Assembly (NCBI RefSeq): GCF_036588685.1
Contig: NC_086386.1
Span: forward strand, 73,592,682-73,656,681
Source: Mytilus trossulus
Lineage: Eukaryota; Mollusca; Bivalvia; Mytilida; Mytilidae
Direction: 5' to 3'
DNA length: 64,000 nucleotides
Made by a program: the position numbers and the translations under genes. This document shows, piece by piece, positions 13,301-24,083 of the stretch (positions within the stretch are counted from its first letter, which is position 1; the number at the start of each line of letters is the position of its first letter). Below the pieces are notes generated by a model that was given only the letters and a program-made list of their open reading frames with translations, had not been told where the DNA came from and did no database searches.

Positions 13301-16300
13301 TGATGGATTTAGGCTCACGATATTTTGGACCTTTCGATAACACATTTCGTAGAGAAGTGTTATTAACAATGTTGAGGTTACCGGTAATAACGTGGCCAGT
13401 GGGATTATATGTGAATTGGGAACTAGCACAAGTCGTCAATATCGAGATCCTGCAAAACGTGTTTGTAATTGAAAATTTTAGTTGCAATAGGTTTGGTATA
13501 GGTAAAAGAAATGATTGGTACAGACTGGTCTTTCAAATAAGGAGGTATTTTCGATTGAACTAATTTATGATGAAGGATATTGCCTAAGTTGACGCCATCG
13601 ATACCTTTGTTGGCAAAGGAAAGATTAAGGAAAGATATTTTCTCTTTTTCATCTTTGCCAATGCGGACTGGCTTGAAAAGTCTGTGACTTGCAATATCCG
13701 AAATTATAGCTGTAATTTTGTATAGGTTTGAATGAGGGTTTGTAACAGTGGATTCCAAACATAAATTGAACAGAGAATGAAGTTTTGAAAGGGGTAATGA
13801 ATAAAGTTTCGTGTAAGTAGTTTATTAAGGGTGACCACAAAGGCTGTCAACACTCATAAACACTGAGGTTGTGGGTTCAAACCCTGTTCGTTGAAGGGAT
13901 GTTCTCCTTTTATCTTAATTACATAGGATTGACAGTTTTCCTGCCAATGGTCATGATTCTTGTTTGTTATATTTCTATGTATCTAATGAGGGCCTCAGGG
14001 AAGATTAGTTTTATAACTAACTGTGTAACCCTCTTTAAATAAAGAATTATTATTATATTATTATTATTATTACCTCTAATAAAATCAGGCAGCAACGATA
14101 TAACCAAAAGTGCGAAATGTCGTCTTAAATACAGTTCAATCAATAAATCATATCCAAAACATTTCATTTAAACAACTACAATTAAGGGATACAATGTTTA
14201 ATCATTTAATATATACAAAATAGAACTTTTCATGTTTCCAAAAACATTTTGTTAGAGTACACATCAATAAAAAATGTGTTTTAGGTGTAGCAGTAGCACA
14301 AAACATCAAAATAAGCGTAACGTCATCACATTGTAACATTTGATATTTGATTTTTTTTATTCCCAAATAGTTTACAGATTGGTTAATACACCAAAAACAA
14401 AGAAATTGACCATATGATTATTTTATGCCCTTTAAACGGAAATTTATGTATTAATAGCATACCATTTTTTAAGACAAATTTATGCATTTGTAATTGGACG
14501 ATTTAAAGAAATTAATTTAAGAATGCATGTAGTATGTGCTTTTTATATAAATATTCGATTGTTTTGAAAGATCTCATTTAGTAATATTTCAGAAAATAAA
14601 AGAGATGAATGTACTATTTTTTAGCTAGATTTTCAAAAATGGTTCAACAAGCCAAAGTTGAATGCAAAATTTTACCAAAATCTGTGACATAGACTATGGA
14701 CTGCACCTTGACCGTTTACATGTTTAATGTTAATATGTTTTGATTTTTAGAAATATAAGAAGCATGATGTGAAATTGAGTGAGTATCTAAACTATTACAT
14801 TTATACTTTGGTAGAATATTGAGATCAAAGTAACTGGTTGAGAGTTTTTGATAGTACTTTAAAAAATGGACACTTTGGATAAATGTCAACGAGACAGCAA
14901 ACTGACGAATAACATTTTAACTATTTCAGTTTTCACAATCACCAGCACTTCTTACATGATTTAGTTAAGTGTTTAGAAAATTTTCAAAGATCACCAATTA
15001 TATCAATGTCAAAGAAATAACCTGAAATTTTCTTTTGCAGTTTGACATGTATACTGTTATACCTCAATTGATAAGGCACAAAAAAGAGCGAGATCAACAA
15101 TTAAACAACAATTATACAAATTAACAAAAGAAACAATATCATCATATCGAGCAGAGTTTAATTGATGTGGTGTAGTAAAACCAGATATAGAGAAATCATG
15201 CCAACCAGTTTTACATCTTGCTGCTTTGAATGTCCCATTACATTGTCAGTTTGTTTACGACTAATGAGTTTGAATGTCCCTTTGGTATCTTTCACCTCTC
15301 TATTGTTACAATCATGCTTTATCCTATTCTTTCAAGCATGCACTGCACAAGACGAAAAATTAAATTATCATGAAGTTTAAACAGGTGTATTGAAGACCCA
15401 TTAGTAGCCTTCGGCTGTTGTTTGCTCTTTGGTCGAATTGTTGTCTTTTTAACTTATCCCCATTTCCATTCTCAATTTTATGCTTAATGATAATGAATGT
15501 AACATAAACGGTATTTTTTCCTTTGTAATTTGAGTGAATGAACTTCGGTTATTTTAGAGGAGTGCATTAACTAAGTAGATTTTTAGTAAGTGAACTATCA
15601 AATCCCGCCGTCTCATAGGAATAGCAAAGAATCGGAGGAGCTTAAGCAAGTTCTCCAACTTCCATCGCAGAAGTTGTCAATGCACTGTCTGGCTCCTACT
15701 CTTTTGACTAGTAAATAATGAAAGAATAAAAAAAAATACCCCCCCAAAAAAAAACCAAAAAACATATATTTTCCTATTGTCATTTTGGTTAGATACCTGT
15801 GTTTATGCGTCCTTCTTTTCACAATGTTTAACTCCTTTAAAACCACACGTCCTATTCTGGGTATGAAGGCAGATATATTTCAAATACAAGTTTGCTATCT
15901 ATATATTCCCCCTGAAAAAAATTTGTGTAGACAAAACTATTCAATAACATAATTAGCTCTCTGGTCGGTAAACGTCTATGTGAATTTACAGGTACACGTA
16001 TCTGAAATACAAATCCAACTCACATCTGCTGCATGTGTTAATTTTCTGAAAATAAGATATAGTAATCGTGCCACTTTTTGATTGACATATTTAATTCATG
16101 AAAAGCACAGTAAAGTTTTATTGGTCAGTATTTAACTTTTGACATGTGTCATCGCCCATTAATGTCACAAATCATATATAGCCACGTTTTACTAATTAAC
16201 TTATTTAATCCATTCCAACCTTCGCTTTTTGTGAAATAAATATTTTAATGCGTAAAGGGACAGCTATATAAACAACGTAAATTAAAACATGATGATTCAA

Positions 16301-19300
16301 ATGAGCATATTTTAAAGCATGTTCGGTATGATAGATGTTTGAGTGTTTGAGTAACCTTTTTTTGTTTCAGAAAACCTAGAAACTGAATTGCAAAAACAAG
16401 ATGAAGATATAATTCCAAAGCATATTCAGGGTATATTTATTTCAATCTCATCTAATTCAAAGGGTAGATGATTATGCAAGGTCATCCGATATATAACGTT
16501 TAGCTCACCTGATCCACAGGGTCAACTAAACTATTGCAATCACTTGGATCCGTTGTTGTCTGTCCTTCGTTGTTATCTTAAAAAACTTTCTTCTTTGAAA
16601 AAATAGGTAAAATTTACCTGATTTTTTTTTATCAAATACATTTTCAAAAACATATCCAGGGATTATACCCATAAACAAATATGGCCACTGTTGCGAAAAA
16701 AAACCCAACATAGGGGTAAAATGCAACTTTCGTCTCTTATCCCTAAAACTAAAGCAGATACAGTAAAACTGACATAAAAAAGTCATAGAAAAGATATATA
16801 TAAAAACTTGGTTTAGCTGAATTGGTAAGCTAGACAGATCTTAGACCTACACAGTTTCCATTCAATACAAATATTCTTGTTGCATAATTTTTATCAATTT
16901 ACCAGGTGATTGATACAGGCTTCTTTGATGTCTTAAGTTTTTCTTTTGATATGATAATTGGCAAGCAGGGGTATGAAATAACCAAATGACAACGTCTGTC
17001 TCTTTAGTTTCAGGACCATAACTAATTTATTCTAGACATTTTTTGGTTGAACATTGACATCTTCATGAACAAAAGAATAACTGTCAACATGCAATGTATT
17101 GTCTAATTACTTGTATTTTTTTTCTTCTCATAAAAGCAGGTTTCTTGTACTCTAATAATTTTCATTGCATTACACAGTTGATCTTTCACGTCCAAGTCAA
17201 ATTGTTTGATTGTACATGCTGACTTGCAGGTCAGATTTTATGATATCTAACATGTGTAAGATCGCCCTTATACATGACTAACATACGACTTTTAACTTAA
17301 TGGTCAAATTATTATGTTTCTTACATGAAAGTATATTTTGGGTTTTTGGACCAAATTACTTTTCTTTTGGTTCCCCAAACGAAGTTGTCAGACTATTAAA
17401 GTACCCTTGGCATCTTCCTGACCATAAAAAATAGTCAGTTATCAGTAGTTCCTGGTCAATTACTTTGTTTGTCAATTTTTTACCTTTAAGATTCTCATGT
17501 GAGTAGATTTGCCTATATCTATATTTAAAAGCAATTGATAAATTAAAATGATACCAATAGAAAACTAAAAAGGGAATTCAATTAGTAAAGTTAAGTTTTA
17601 CTCTTATCTGTATGTCCGTCCGTCCGTACATCCCAAAATTGGTTTCCGTTCTCTAACTTTAGTTTGCCACATCCAATTGTTATGAAACCTATACACAATG
17701 CTCATTACCACAAAACACAGATCACGTTTGAATTTTTGTGGTATCACTTTTACCGTTCTAAAGTTATGCCCCTGTCCAAATGGAAATATTGCTATAAATT
17801 TTTCGTTTCCGTTCTGTAACTTTAGTTTGGCCCAACCAAAGTATGAACATAATATAGTGTATAGTTCTTAGAAGTTTACATTTCCTCCTTGACAATTGTC
17901 TATATGTCTATTGCGTATTTCTTCTAAAAAAGAGCCAACTAAAGTTTGCCTCCACCAAATGTTATGAAACTTTGTTTATTACCACTTAATACGGACCATG
18001 TTTGAATTTTTTGTGCGTCACTTTAAACGTTCTAGAGTTATGCCCCTTTGCAAATGGAAAAATGCATGATTTTTCGTTTCCGTTCTCTAACTTATGTTTG
18101 CCTCAACTAAATATTATGAAACATATACACAATGCGTATTACCACAAAACTCAGATTAAGTACAAAGGGTAGCGTCGCTTTTACAGTCGATGAGTTATGT
18201 CACTTTATAACATTATATGCAAGCGGGATTATCATCTGTGTCCCTTGGACACATTTCCCATTTATTATTTGTATACCATGCATATAAACTTCACACTAAT
18301 TTACCATTTTGTTATGAATCGGTGAAAGAAGTATTTAATGGTCAATTTATCTTGTAGACTACTTGCTATAGTCTTTACTATAAGATATATATTTTGTGGT
18401 TGGTACTTATTTTTTAATCACAACACAACCATAACTTACTATTTCACGTCTGTTTTAAATGATAAGGTATAATGCTGAATTGAAATTATTTCTAATTTGC
18501 ACTAACATATTTTTCAGAGCAAATAGAAATTCGAGTAGAAGACTGGGAAAAGAAAGATAAGATGTTTGTGACTACAAGAGCCAGCGATTACGTTATGGAA
18601 TGTTTACAGGACAACAGTTGTGTGACTCTTACTGGCCCATCAGGAGTTGGGAAATCATTTATCAGTAGACATACAGCACTAGTATTACAGAAAGAGGGAT
18701 ACAAAATAATACCAGTGTTTGCTCCAACAGATATAAGAGATTATTACAAGCCTGGTAAACAGACAGTTTTCATTGTAGATGATATTTGTGGTAATTTTAC
18801 TGCTAACCAACAACAGATTGATAACTGGAGGCAAATGTTACCAGTGATTGACACAATTGTTGCAGACAAATGTTGTAAGATTATTGTATCTTGTAGATTA
18901 CAAGTCTATAAAGATGAAAAGTTTAAAATATTATTACCATTTAAATCCTGTGAATGTAACTTAATATCAGATAAGATATGTCTTACATCTGAAGAAAAAA
19001 ATATCATAGCAAAAACCTATATTGGTACACACGTTGACAATATTGATGAATTATCACAAAAGAATGAATTCTTTCCACTTTTATGCTCTTTATATCCTGG
19101 GGTAGAAAATGGAGATGTTAAAGAATTTTTCAATAATCCGTTTCATTTCTATAAAAATGAACTAGACAATTTAAGTATGCGAGATGACGAAGGCAAATAT
19201 AAAATATGTAGTCTTGCTTTATTAGTTCTTTTTAATAATGAAATGAAAGAAACATGGTTCCAGGGTAAAGTTTCAGTTGAACAACGAAATATCATAGAAG

Positions 19301-21648
19301 ACACATGTAATGCTTGTGATATCAACAGAAGTACATCAAAGGCAAAACTGAAGAAGGAACTTGAAACTTTAGATGGTACATTTATATATATCAAGAACGG
19401 TATTTATAGAGCTCTACATGATAAATTGTTTGACTTTCTTGTTCATTACTTTGGTCAGCAGAAAATGATTGAATGTTTGATAGATCATGGTGACAGTGAT
19501 TTAGTACATGAACGTTTTATTAGTCAGAAATCACCAGATGACAAGAACAGTAACATAGACTTCATTATTGAAATACCAAAATATTTTTTTCAATCATATT
19601 TAAAAAGGTTTATAAAGGACTGGTCAGCAGGCAAGGTGACAGTCGTATTCAATAACAATAACATGAAAGTATCATCATTCAGAGAACAGTTATTACATCA
19701 CTTAAAACAACTGGACCAATCACATCAAGTAACATTAGCCAACACCCAGGATACAGTGACACCAAAGGAGCACTATGGTACCACTCCACTGACAGAGACT
19801 TGTCATAAAGGTTATACTGATATGGTTCAGTGGTTGTTACATAAAAATGCAGATGTGAATCTATGTGACACCGATGGTTATAGTCCTCTGTACTGGGCAA
19901 GTTATGAAGGAAGTACTGATGTTGTAAAGTTACTGTTAGAGAAGAATCCTAATGTTGATATATGTGACAAGGAGTGTTATAGTACTCTCTCCTGGGCAAG
20001 TCTGGAAGGACATACCGATGTAGTGAAGTTACTGTTAGAGAAGAATCCTAATGTTGATTTTTGTAACATGCATGGAGAGAGTCCTCTGTACTTGGCAACT
20101 TATAAGGGACATACCGATGTAGTGAAGTTACTGTTAGAGAAGAATCCTAATGTTGATCTATGTGAAAAGGATGGACGGAGTCCTCTGTACTGGGCAAGTC
20201 TGAGAGGAAATACTGATATTGTAAAGTTACTGTTAGAGAAGAATCCTAATATTGATCTTTGTAACAAGGATGGAAATAGTCCTCTGTCCTGTGCAAGTCT
20301 GGGAGGAAATACTGATATTGTAAAGTTACTGTTAGAGAAGAATCCTGAGGTTGATCTTTGTGACAAGGATAGACGGAGTCCTCTGTTCTGGGCAAGTTAT
20401 AATGGACATACCGATGTAGTAAAGTTACTGTTAGAGAAGAATCCTAATGTTGATCTATGTGACAAGGATGGATTTAGTCCTCTGTCCTGGGCAAGTATAA
20501 TGGGAAATACTGATATTGTAATGTTACTGTTAGGGAAGAATCCTAATGTTGATTTTTGTAACAAGGATGGAAAGAGTCCTCTGTACTGGGCAACTTATAA
20601 AGGACATACCGATGTAGTGAAGTTACTGTTAGAAAAGAATCCTGATGTTAATCTATGTGACAAGAATTGTTGTAGTCCTCTGTACTGGGCGAGTCTGAGA
20701 GGAAATACTGATATTGTAAAGTTACTGTTAGAGAAGAATCCTAATGTTGATCTTTGTAACAAGGATGGAGATAGTCATCTGTCCGGTGCAAGTCTGGGAG
20801 GAAATACTGATATTGTAAAGTTACTGTTAGAGAAGAATCCTGAGGTTGATCTATGTGACAAGGATAGACGGAGTCCTCTGTTCTGGGCAAGTTATAATGG
20901 ACATACCGATGTAGTAAAGTTACTGTTAGAGAAGAATCCTAATGTTGATCTATGTGACAAGGATGGATTTAGTCCTCTGTCCTGGGCAAGTCTAATGGGA
21001 AATACTGATATTGTAATGTTACTGTTAGGGAAGAATCCTAATGTTGATTTTTGTAACAAGGATGGAAAGAGTCCTCTGTACTGGGCAACTTATAAAGGAC
21101 ATACCGATGTAGTGAAGTTACTGTTAGAGAAGAATCCTAATGTCGATCTATGTGAAAAAGATGGTTGTAGTCCTCTGTACGTGGCAAGTTCTGAAGGACA
21201 TACCGATGTAGTGAAGTTACTGTTAGAGAAGAATCCTAATGTTGATCTATGTGACAATAATGGTTGTAGTCCTCTGTACGTGGCAAGTGGTGAAGATAAT
21301 ACTGATATTGTAAAGTTACTGTTAGAGAAGAATCCTAATGTTGATCTATGTGACAAGGATGGACAGAGTCCTCTGTCCTGGGCAAGTTATAATGGACATA
21401 CCGATGTAGTAAAGTTACTGTTAGAGAAGAATCCTGATGTTAATCTATGTGACAAGAATTGTTGTAGTCCTCTGTACTGGGCAAGTTATAAAGGACATAC
21501 CGATGTAGTGAAGTTACTGTTAGAGAAGAATCCTAATGTTGATCTATGTAACAATGACGGTGTTAGTCCTCTGCACTGGCCAAGTAATAAAGGACATACA
21601 GGTGCAGTGAAGTTACTGTTAGAGAAGAATCATAATGTTGATCAATGA
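7303..21648 (+). CDS. HEPN-like / nSTAND3 NTPase / ankyrin-repeat protein, five visible exons, 5' end not seen
   Basis: Five exons join in one frame: 7303-7471, 11111-11265, 14751-14778, 16371-16430 and 18518-21648. All introns have GT-AG ends, and the sum is 3543 bases (1180 codons plus stop). Exon 1 encodes a HEPN-like segment with RNPWAH, fitting the R-N-x3-H HEPN RNase motif. Exons 2-4 form a charged, probably helical linker. Exon 5 encodes a STAND-type P-loop NTPase: Walker A GPSGVGKS (1.16 codons per base aside, about 18634-18657) and Walker B VFIVDD (about 18766-18783), resembling molluscan nSTAND3 proteins from memory. Nineteen 33-residue ankyrin repeats follow from 19771. There is no signal peptide or membrane segment in the visible part, so it is probably cytosolic. 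STAND NTPases are typically signal-activated switches with a repeat sensor; a defence role is inference. Earlier exons, including the start codon, are missing. The end at a TGA within repeat 19 may be a truncation. Confidence 0.85.
7537..8262 (+). repeat. Bivalve-type AGCTCAC repeat with internal tandem units
   Basis: It begins with a hairpin (AGCTCACTTGGAAGTGAGCT at about 7542) and ends with GGGCGTATCATGCGCTCAGG near 8228. Inside, a unit containing GGGGTTTTATTCATTA and GGACAATAACTCAAAAA recurs near 7720, 7881 and 8043, a period of about 162 bp. I recall this as a widespread non-coding bivalve repeat. It lies in intron 1 of the STAND-ankyrin gene. Confidence 0.65.
8735..8795 (+). repeat. Short dispersed repeat (GAGCATCACTGAAGAGACAT)
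   Basis: The block is followed by TTGTCGAAATGC and a TGATGCA-like segment. The same module interrupts the ankyrin tail at about 21826-21895, and a decayed copy lies at 63419-63470. Confidence 0.65.
8813..9240 (+). repeat. Dispersed repeat, GATGTGGTATGATTGCC family
   Basis: It opens with GAGATGTGGTATGATTGCTG and contains GAGACAACTATCCACAA, a CAATTCAA block and CAGGCTCCTGACTTGGGACA. Related copies occur on plus at 2183, 27187, 28937, 50625, 51376 and 54299, and on minus at 25419, 30290, 33660, 38675 and 51570. It is non-coding and lies in intron 1. Confidence 0.7.
9630..9830 (+). repeat. Fragment of hAT-like repeat also seen at 60.9 kb
   Basis: The sequence GCGTAGCAAGGCG, then GGCCGGGGGTCT and GCAAAATCTTGC, parallels the left part of the hAT remnant beginning at 60931. 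It is short and decayed, within intron 1. Confidence 0.5.
9831..11110 (+). other. Remainder of intron 1, no feature seen
   Basis: AT-rich sequence with no open frame that looks protein-like. It ends at the CAG acceptor preceding exon 2 at 11111. Confidence 0.5.
11430..13840 (-). pseudogene. Penelope-like RT element, minus strand, multiple frameshifts
   Basis: Reading leftward from about 13840, the frames 13758-13423, 13487-12666, 12665-12227, 12293-12075 and 12047-11772 form successive parts of one RT. Recognisable blocks are WIPKQHK, DFSSLYTSIPH (motif A style), VGIPMGTNCA, YIDDVLSLN (catalytic DD) and YGVYISQLIRYSRAC. The frame breaks at about 13450, 12665 (after NQMWT), 12300 (a deletion after NCA) and 12075. 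The 3' part, 11430-11760, is non-coding and includes AAGGGACAGTCAAACTCATA and GGGGTGATCTCAGGTGCTC. A second copy of that 3' end lies at 26086-26322. The element sits antisense in intron 2 of the STAND-ankyrin gene and is inactive. Confidence 0.85.
13845..14075 (+). mobile_element. tRNA-derived SINE with (ATT)n tail
   Basis: A polymerase III B-box-like stretch, GTGGGTTCAAACCCTG, lies at about 13870-13885 after a tRNA-like 5' segment. The body ends in CCTCTTTAAATAAAGAATTA followed by an ATT microsatellite to about 14072, a typical SINE 3' tail. The A box is weak, so this copy may be 5'-truncated. It lies in intron 2. Confidence 0.75.
14076..14750 (+). other. Intron 2 remainder, no feature seen
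   Basis: AT-rich DNA without a supported feature. It ends at the TTTTTAG acceptor before the 28-bp exon at 14751-14778. Confidence 0.5.
15170..15482 (+). repeat. Composite dispersed repeats
   Basis: 15270-15300 contains a TCCCTTTGGTATCTTTCACC phrase, the reverse of the start of the RT 3' module at 11430 and 26086; a similar phrase occurs near 63228. 15385-15482 matches the end of the module at 4778-4920 (GAAGACCCATTAGTAGCCTT, then CCCCATTTCCATTCTCAAT). Confidence 0.6.
15483..16370 (+). other. Intron 3 remainder, no clear feature
   Basis: AT-rich with a homopolymer-rich patch near 15728-15765. The interval ends at the TTTGTTTCAG acceptor before exon 4. No gene or convincing repeat is seen. 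Confidence 0.45.
16500..16800 (+). repeat. Truncated AGCTCACCTG-type bivalve repeat
   Basis: TAGCTCACCTGATCCACAGG, then a TTGTTGTCTGTCC stretch, resembles the start of the repeat at 7537. Later sequence is decayed. It lies in intron 4. Confidence 0.5.
17575..18265 (+). repeat. Tandemly structured dispersed repeat (CCGTTCTCTAACTTTAG)
   Basis: The phrase TTTCCGTTCTNTAACTT recurs near 17644, 17808 and 18078, each followed by TTTG and a block ending GTTATGCCCCT (near 17764 and 18039). The left end has GTCCGTCCGTCCGT, and the right end has a TCCCTTGGACACA palindrome-like end near 18240. It is non-coding, in intron 4. Confidence 0.6.
19771..21648 (+). repeat. Ankyrin-repeat coding array, 19 units of 99 bp
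   Basis: The first unit is 96 bp (19771-19866); the rest are 99 bp from 19867 onward. The consensus unit is DKDGxSPLYWASxxGHTDVVKLLLEKNPNVDLC in two halves. Helix positions are almost invariant, while the residues after the loop (YKG, LRG, YNG, SEG) vary. Units 5-9 (20164-20658) and 10-14 (20659-21153) are a 495-bp duplication: units 7 and 12 encode the same peptide, and 8 and 13 differ by one residue. Confidence 0.95.
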
Positions 21649-22480
21649 GACAAGAATGGTTGTAGTCCTCTGTTGATGGCAAGTTTGAAAGGACATACTG
21701 AAATAGTAAAGTTACTGTTAGAGAAGAATCCAAATGTTGATCTATGTGACAATGATGGTTGTAGTCCTCTGTCCGTGGCAAGAATCCTCAGGTATATAAG
21801 CTTTGGATTTCAAATATTTTGGCCACGAGCATTACTGAAGAGACATGTATTGTCGAAATGCGCATCTGGTGCAAGAAAATTGGTACCGTTAATTTTATTG
21901 ATCTATGTGATAAGGATGGCACACAACTGATCAGGTCATCTCTCCATTACCACCCCAGAATACAAAATATATTAAGGAAACATAACCCAGACATTAATGT
22001 CCAAACATATGATGGAGGTTGCAAAGAATGAAAACATAAAGTAAAAAAGTAACTGTTAGAGAACAATGCTGACTGTTATAAATATATGCACATAATAAAA
22101 AAAGGCCGTAGCAAATAAATATGATAACCATCAAAGATCAACACTATATAAAAAAGACGGGCATTGGTTTATTTTCTCATAGAAAAGGCTTCGTCAAATG
22201 TAAAAGGTTTCATCTGTATGAAGTCACTGGATTATGCCTTTGGGGTAGTAGCTGGTTCTTCCCAATTACACATAGCCTGTTTTATTGGTAAGATAAATAC
22301 TGTCAGTTTTCTTTTGGACCACAATACTAACATCAATATAGCAACAGCCCAATGTTTATTGCATGTGAAGTAGGGCATGAGGATATTAGACATATATTGT
22401 AAAACAAAGGAGCAGATACACAGATATATAGACCTGCAACATAAAATGGACATACATTTATAGTAATGAATGTAACAAAC
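21649..22480 (+). pseudogene. Decayed 3' continuation of the ankyrin array
   Basis: After the TGA at 21646-21648 the same frame continues for one full ankyrin unit (21649-21747) and part of another. A dispersed repeat (TTGGCCACGAGCATTACTGA, about 21820-21900) interrupts it. Ankyrin-like sequence resumes at about 21901 (CTATGTGATAAGGATGG) and again at about 22250-22400 (SSQLHIACFIGK, then SFLLDHNTNINIA), with stops and frame changes between. This suggests the ancestral protein extended further. Confidence 0.75.
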
Positions 22481-22496
22481 AAATCTTCTTAACTCG

Positions 22497-24083
22497 TGTT
22501 AATAGTCAGATTTTTTATATGGATATGTTTCAGTTTGTTCTTTGTAGATTGCACATGTGTTATGTCAGATTTGTCATATAGGTTTGTGTCAGTATGTTCT
22601 TTGTAGCTATCACATGTGTTATGTCAGATTTTTTATATGGATATGTTTCAGTATGTTCTTTGTAGATATCACAGGTGTTAGGGGCGACATCAATAGATCA
22701 ATGTAAGATAAAAAAAACACCTTAAATCAGTAAAAAAAACTATATGAATTAAGTTATCATGCCCCAACTACGATAGTAGAGGGGCATTATGTTTTCTGGT
22801 CTGTGGCTCCGTTCGTCTGTGCGTCCGTCCGTTCAGGTTAAAGTTTTTGGTCAAGGTAGTTTTTGATGAAGCTGAAGTCCAATCAACTTTAAACTTAGTA
22901 GACTTGTTGCTTCTGATATGATCTTTCTAATTTTTAAAGCCAAATTAGACTTTTGACCCCAATTTCACGGTCCACTGAACATAGAAAATGAAAGTGGGAG
23001 TTTCAGGTTAAAGTTTTTGGTCAAGGTAGTTTTTGGTGAAGCTGAAGTCCAATCAACTTGAAACTTAGTAAACTTGTTGCTTATGATATAATCTTTTTAA
23101 TTTTGAAGCCAAATTAGACTTTTGATCCCAATTTCACGGTCCACTAAACATAGAAAATGAAAGTGGGAGTTTCAGGTTAAAGTTTTTGGTCAAGGTAGAT
23201 TTTGATAAAATTGAAGTCCAATCAACTTGAAACTTAGTACATATGTTCCCTATAGTATAATCTTTCTAATTTTAATACCAAATTAGATTATTACCCAATT
23301 TCACGGTCCATGGAACATGGAAAAGGATGGTGCGAGTGGGGCATCCGTGTAATTTGGACACATTCTTGTTTATCCTACATTGAACTTTTGATGTCGCCCC
23401 TTATGTCAGTTTTCTTACATAGATTTATTTCAGTGCGTTCTTTGTAGATATAACATGTGTAATGTAAGATGTTTTATATGGATTTGTTTCAGCACAATGC
23501 AGTATGTTCGTTGTAGATATCACATGTGTTATATCAGATTTTTTATATGGTTTTGTTTCATTATGTTCTTTGTAGATATCACATATGTTTTGTCAGTTCT
23601 TTTTATATGGTTTTGTTTCAGTGTGTGCTTTGAAGATATCACATGTGTTATGTCAGTTCTTTTTATAGGGTTTTGCTTGAATCTGTTCTTTGTAGAAATC
23701 ACATGTATTATGTCAGATTTTCTATATGAATTTGTTTCAGTGTATCATTTGTCGATGTTAGGTTTCTTATATGGTCTTGTTTCAGTGTGTTCTTTGTAGA
23801 TATCAAATAAATTATGTCAGATTTTTTATATGGATTTATTTAAGAGTGTTCCTTGTAAATATTACATGTGTTATGTCAGATTTTTTATATTGATTTGTTT
23901 CAGTGTTTTCTTTGTAGATATCACATAAATTATGTCAGATATTTTTTTATAGATTTATTTAAATGTGTTCTTTATAGACTTCACATGTGTTATATCAGAT
24001 TTCTTAGATGGATTCGTTTCAGTGTGTTCTTTGTAGATGTCACATTTATAATGTCAGATTTTTTATATGGATTTGATGTGGTG
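22497..24083. repeat. Tandem array, unit about 59-60 bp, interrupted by a TIR element
   Basis: Units carry TTCTTTGTAGATATCACATG, then TGTTATGTCAGATTTTTTAT and ATGGATTTGTTTCAGTGTG. Unit anchors occur near 22538, 22598, 22657, then after the insertion near 23439, 23507, 23565, 23625, 23684, 23789, 23848, 23908, 23968 and 24028. A period near 60 bp, divisible by three, keeps frames open, so the apparent repetitive peptides here are artefacts. Confidence 0.9.
22681..23400. mobile_element. 720-bp non-autonomous TIR element with TTA target duplication
   Basis: The ends are GGGGCGACATCAATAG (left) and the inverse of GGGGCGACATCAAAAG (right). About 32 bp of inverted similarity extends into CAATGTANGATAAA. 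Direct TTA repeats flank it at 22678-22680 and 23401-23403. Removing the element and one TTA restores the host unit's GTGTTATGTCAG phrase. A TWA target duplication is typical of PIF/Harbinger elements. The interior has three copies of a roughly 170-bp unit beginning CAGGTTAAAGTTTTTGGTCA at 22834, 23004 and 23173. Related interiors lie inverted at about 54760-54990 and 56540-56780. Confidence 0.9.

Noticed and set aside
13845-13905. Functional tRNA gene
   Set aside because: There is a B box, but no closed cloverleaf, and a SINE body with an ATT tail follows.
20100-21356. Long antisense open frames inside the ankyrin array
   Set aside because: The 99-bp period is a multiple of three, so one stop-free antisense unit repeats and yields open frames by default.
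22497-24083. CRISPR-like array
   Set aside because: Units are contiguous and diverged with no unique spacers, and the genome is eukaryotic.
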